Shown: in pieces, positions 63,321 to 64,000 of the stretch
Layout: each line of letters starts with the position of its first letter
Numbering within the stretch: position 1 is the stretch's first letter
Source of the DNA: Siphonodentalium dalli
Lineage: Eukaryota > Mollusca > Scaphopoda > Gadilida > Siphonodentaliidae
Assembly: GCA_032622095.1 (NCBI GenBank)
Contig: CP136061.1
Coordinates: forward strand, 3,160,001-3,224,000
Reading direction: 5' to 3'
Length of the DNA: 64,000 bases
Made by a program: the position numbers and the translations under genes
The notes under the pieces: model-generated
Seen by the model: only the letters and a program-made list of their open reading frames with translations
Told to the model about the DNA's origin: nothing
Database searches by the model: none

Positions 63321-64000
63321 ACGGTGTCCGTCCGTCTGCCTGTTCGTACCGCATGCGGGGGCGTCAGTTCGTTCGGTTCGCATTTGGGTTTAGTCAGACC
63401 ATTTTTACAGAGTTATGCCCCTTTTTTGACTTGGAAATTGCCGGTTATTTTGTTTTCCGGATGTTAACTTGAATAGTATATCATACTTATGTAATGTAAT
63501 GAAACTTGGTATGGGTCACGATCGAGTTCAAATTTTTATCCGGTCCGACGATTTCTGGCGGAGTTATGCCCCTGTTCGTCTTAGAATTTGCTGACTATTT
63601 TGTAGTCCGGATGATAACTCAACTTAATATGATAATCCGATTACTGAAATTTATTATGTGGATCATTGATACACTGAGGTCAGTTTCGAAGTATGGCTCG
63701 CTCTGAATAGTACTGACGGAGTTATGCCTCTTGTTTGGCTTATAATTTGCCGATTATTTTGTTGTCCGGATGTTAACATGAATTATAGTATCTGACAGCA
63801 TTTGATGAAACATGGTATTTGGCCTTCATACGATAAAGTTCCGACCAAGTTTGAATTTGGATTCGATCCTACGTTTGAATTTTGAGTATGTGGATTAATA
63901 ACATGGAAATACAGGTCAAATTCGAATTTTGGTTCAGTCCGACCTTTTATGCCCATTTTTCGAATTTGAATATCCAACGAAATGTACTTGACCAATTAAA
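63321..64000 (+). repeat. Dispersed repeat with about 155-bp internal period, cut by window end
   Basis: After a short GTCCGTCCGTCTGCC run, a module of about 155 bp recurs three to four times with heavy divergence. Each module contains GGAGTTATGCCCC, then a TTTGCCGATTATTTTG-like segment, then GTCCGGATGTTAAC. The GAGTTATGCC word falls near 63410, 63561 and 63719, and a weaker TTATGCCC near 63946. I have the impression that modules of this style are widespread in mollusc genomes, but cannot verify it here. No open frame across it is credible. Confidence 0.7.

Overview
The window looks like animal nuclear DNA, most likely a marine invertebrate and possibly a mollusc. I see no operons, ribosome binding sites or long bacterial-type genes. 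What can be recognised is a very large satellite array, a nest of cut-and-paste DNA transposons, a decayed LINE reverse transcriptase, and SRCR-domain exons with GT/AG splice sites. The phylum is an inference from overall character; nothing here fixes it.

Positions 1 to about 52290 (82% of the window) are one uninterrupted head-to-tail satellite. The monomer is 88 bp, about 37% GC, with roughly 590-600 copies all in the same orientation. It continues past the left edge of the window. The array is layered: a duplicated block at 976-6065; a higher-order repeat of 2,637 bp (30 monomers) in three full and one partial unit at 8107-18240; a mosaic of 0.88, 1.23 and about 6.1 kb duplications at 18241-31887; a 6.16 kb tandem duplication at 31888-44125; and a heterogeneous block with 71-bp short monomers up to a degenerate edge near 52290. 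All ORFs inside it are chance products of the repeat.

Positions 52291-58041 are a transposon graveyard. A PIF/Harbinger-like element A (52291-56336) begins exactly where the satellite stops. It carries a hAT-type insertion (52352-53510) and a second element with an 8-bp target duplication (54444-55925), which itself contains a mariner-type MITE (55270-55406). A second, deleted Harbinger copy C (56342-57905) lies in inverted orientation only 5 bp away, making a large palindrome, and holds its own insertion (56764-57478). A 97-bp hairpin follows at 57945-58041.

Positions 58042-64000 are gene-bearing. Two 297-bp, phase 1-1 exons (59194-59490 and 62827-63123) each encode a complete SRCR domain with six cysteines. 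A possible signal-peptide exon with a matching phase-1 donor lies at 58462-58558. The gene runs rightward, probably beyond the window. Its introns hold a GAT-rich microsatellite, a broken LINE reverse transcriptase, a 66-bp minisatellite and a 155-bp-period dispersed repeat.

The most interesting signal is at the satellite/transposon boundary. The Harbinger terminal repeat and the satellite monomer share an identical word of up to 13 bp and several further motifs in the same order, which raises the possibility that the satellite grew from a transposon end, or that the transposon ends come from the satellite.
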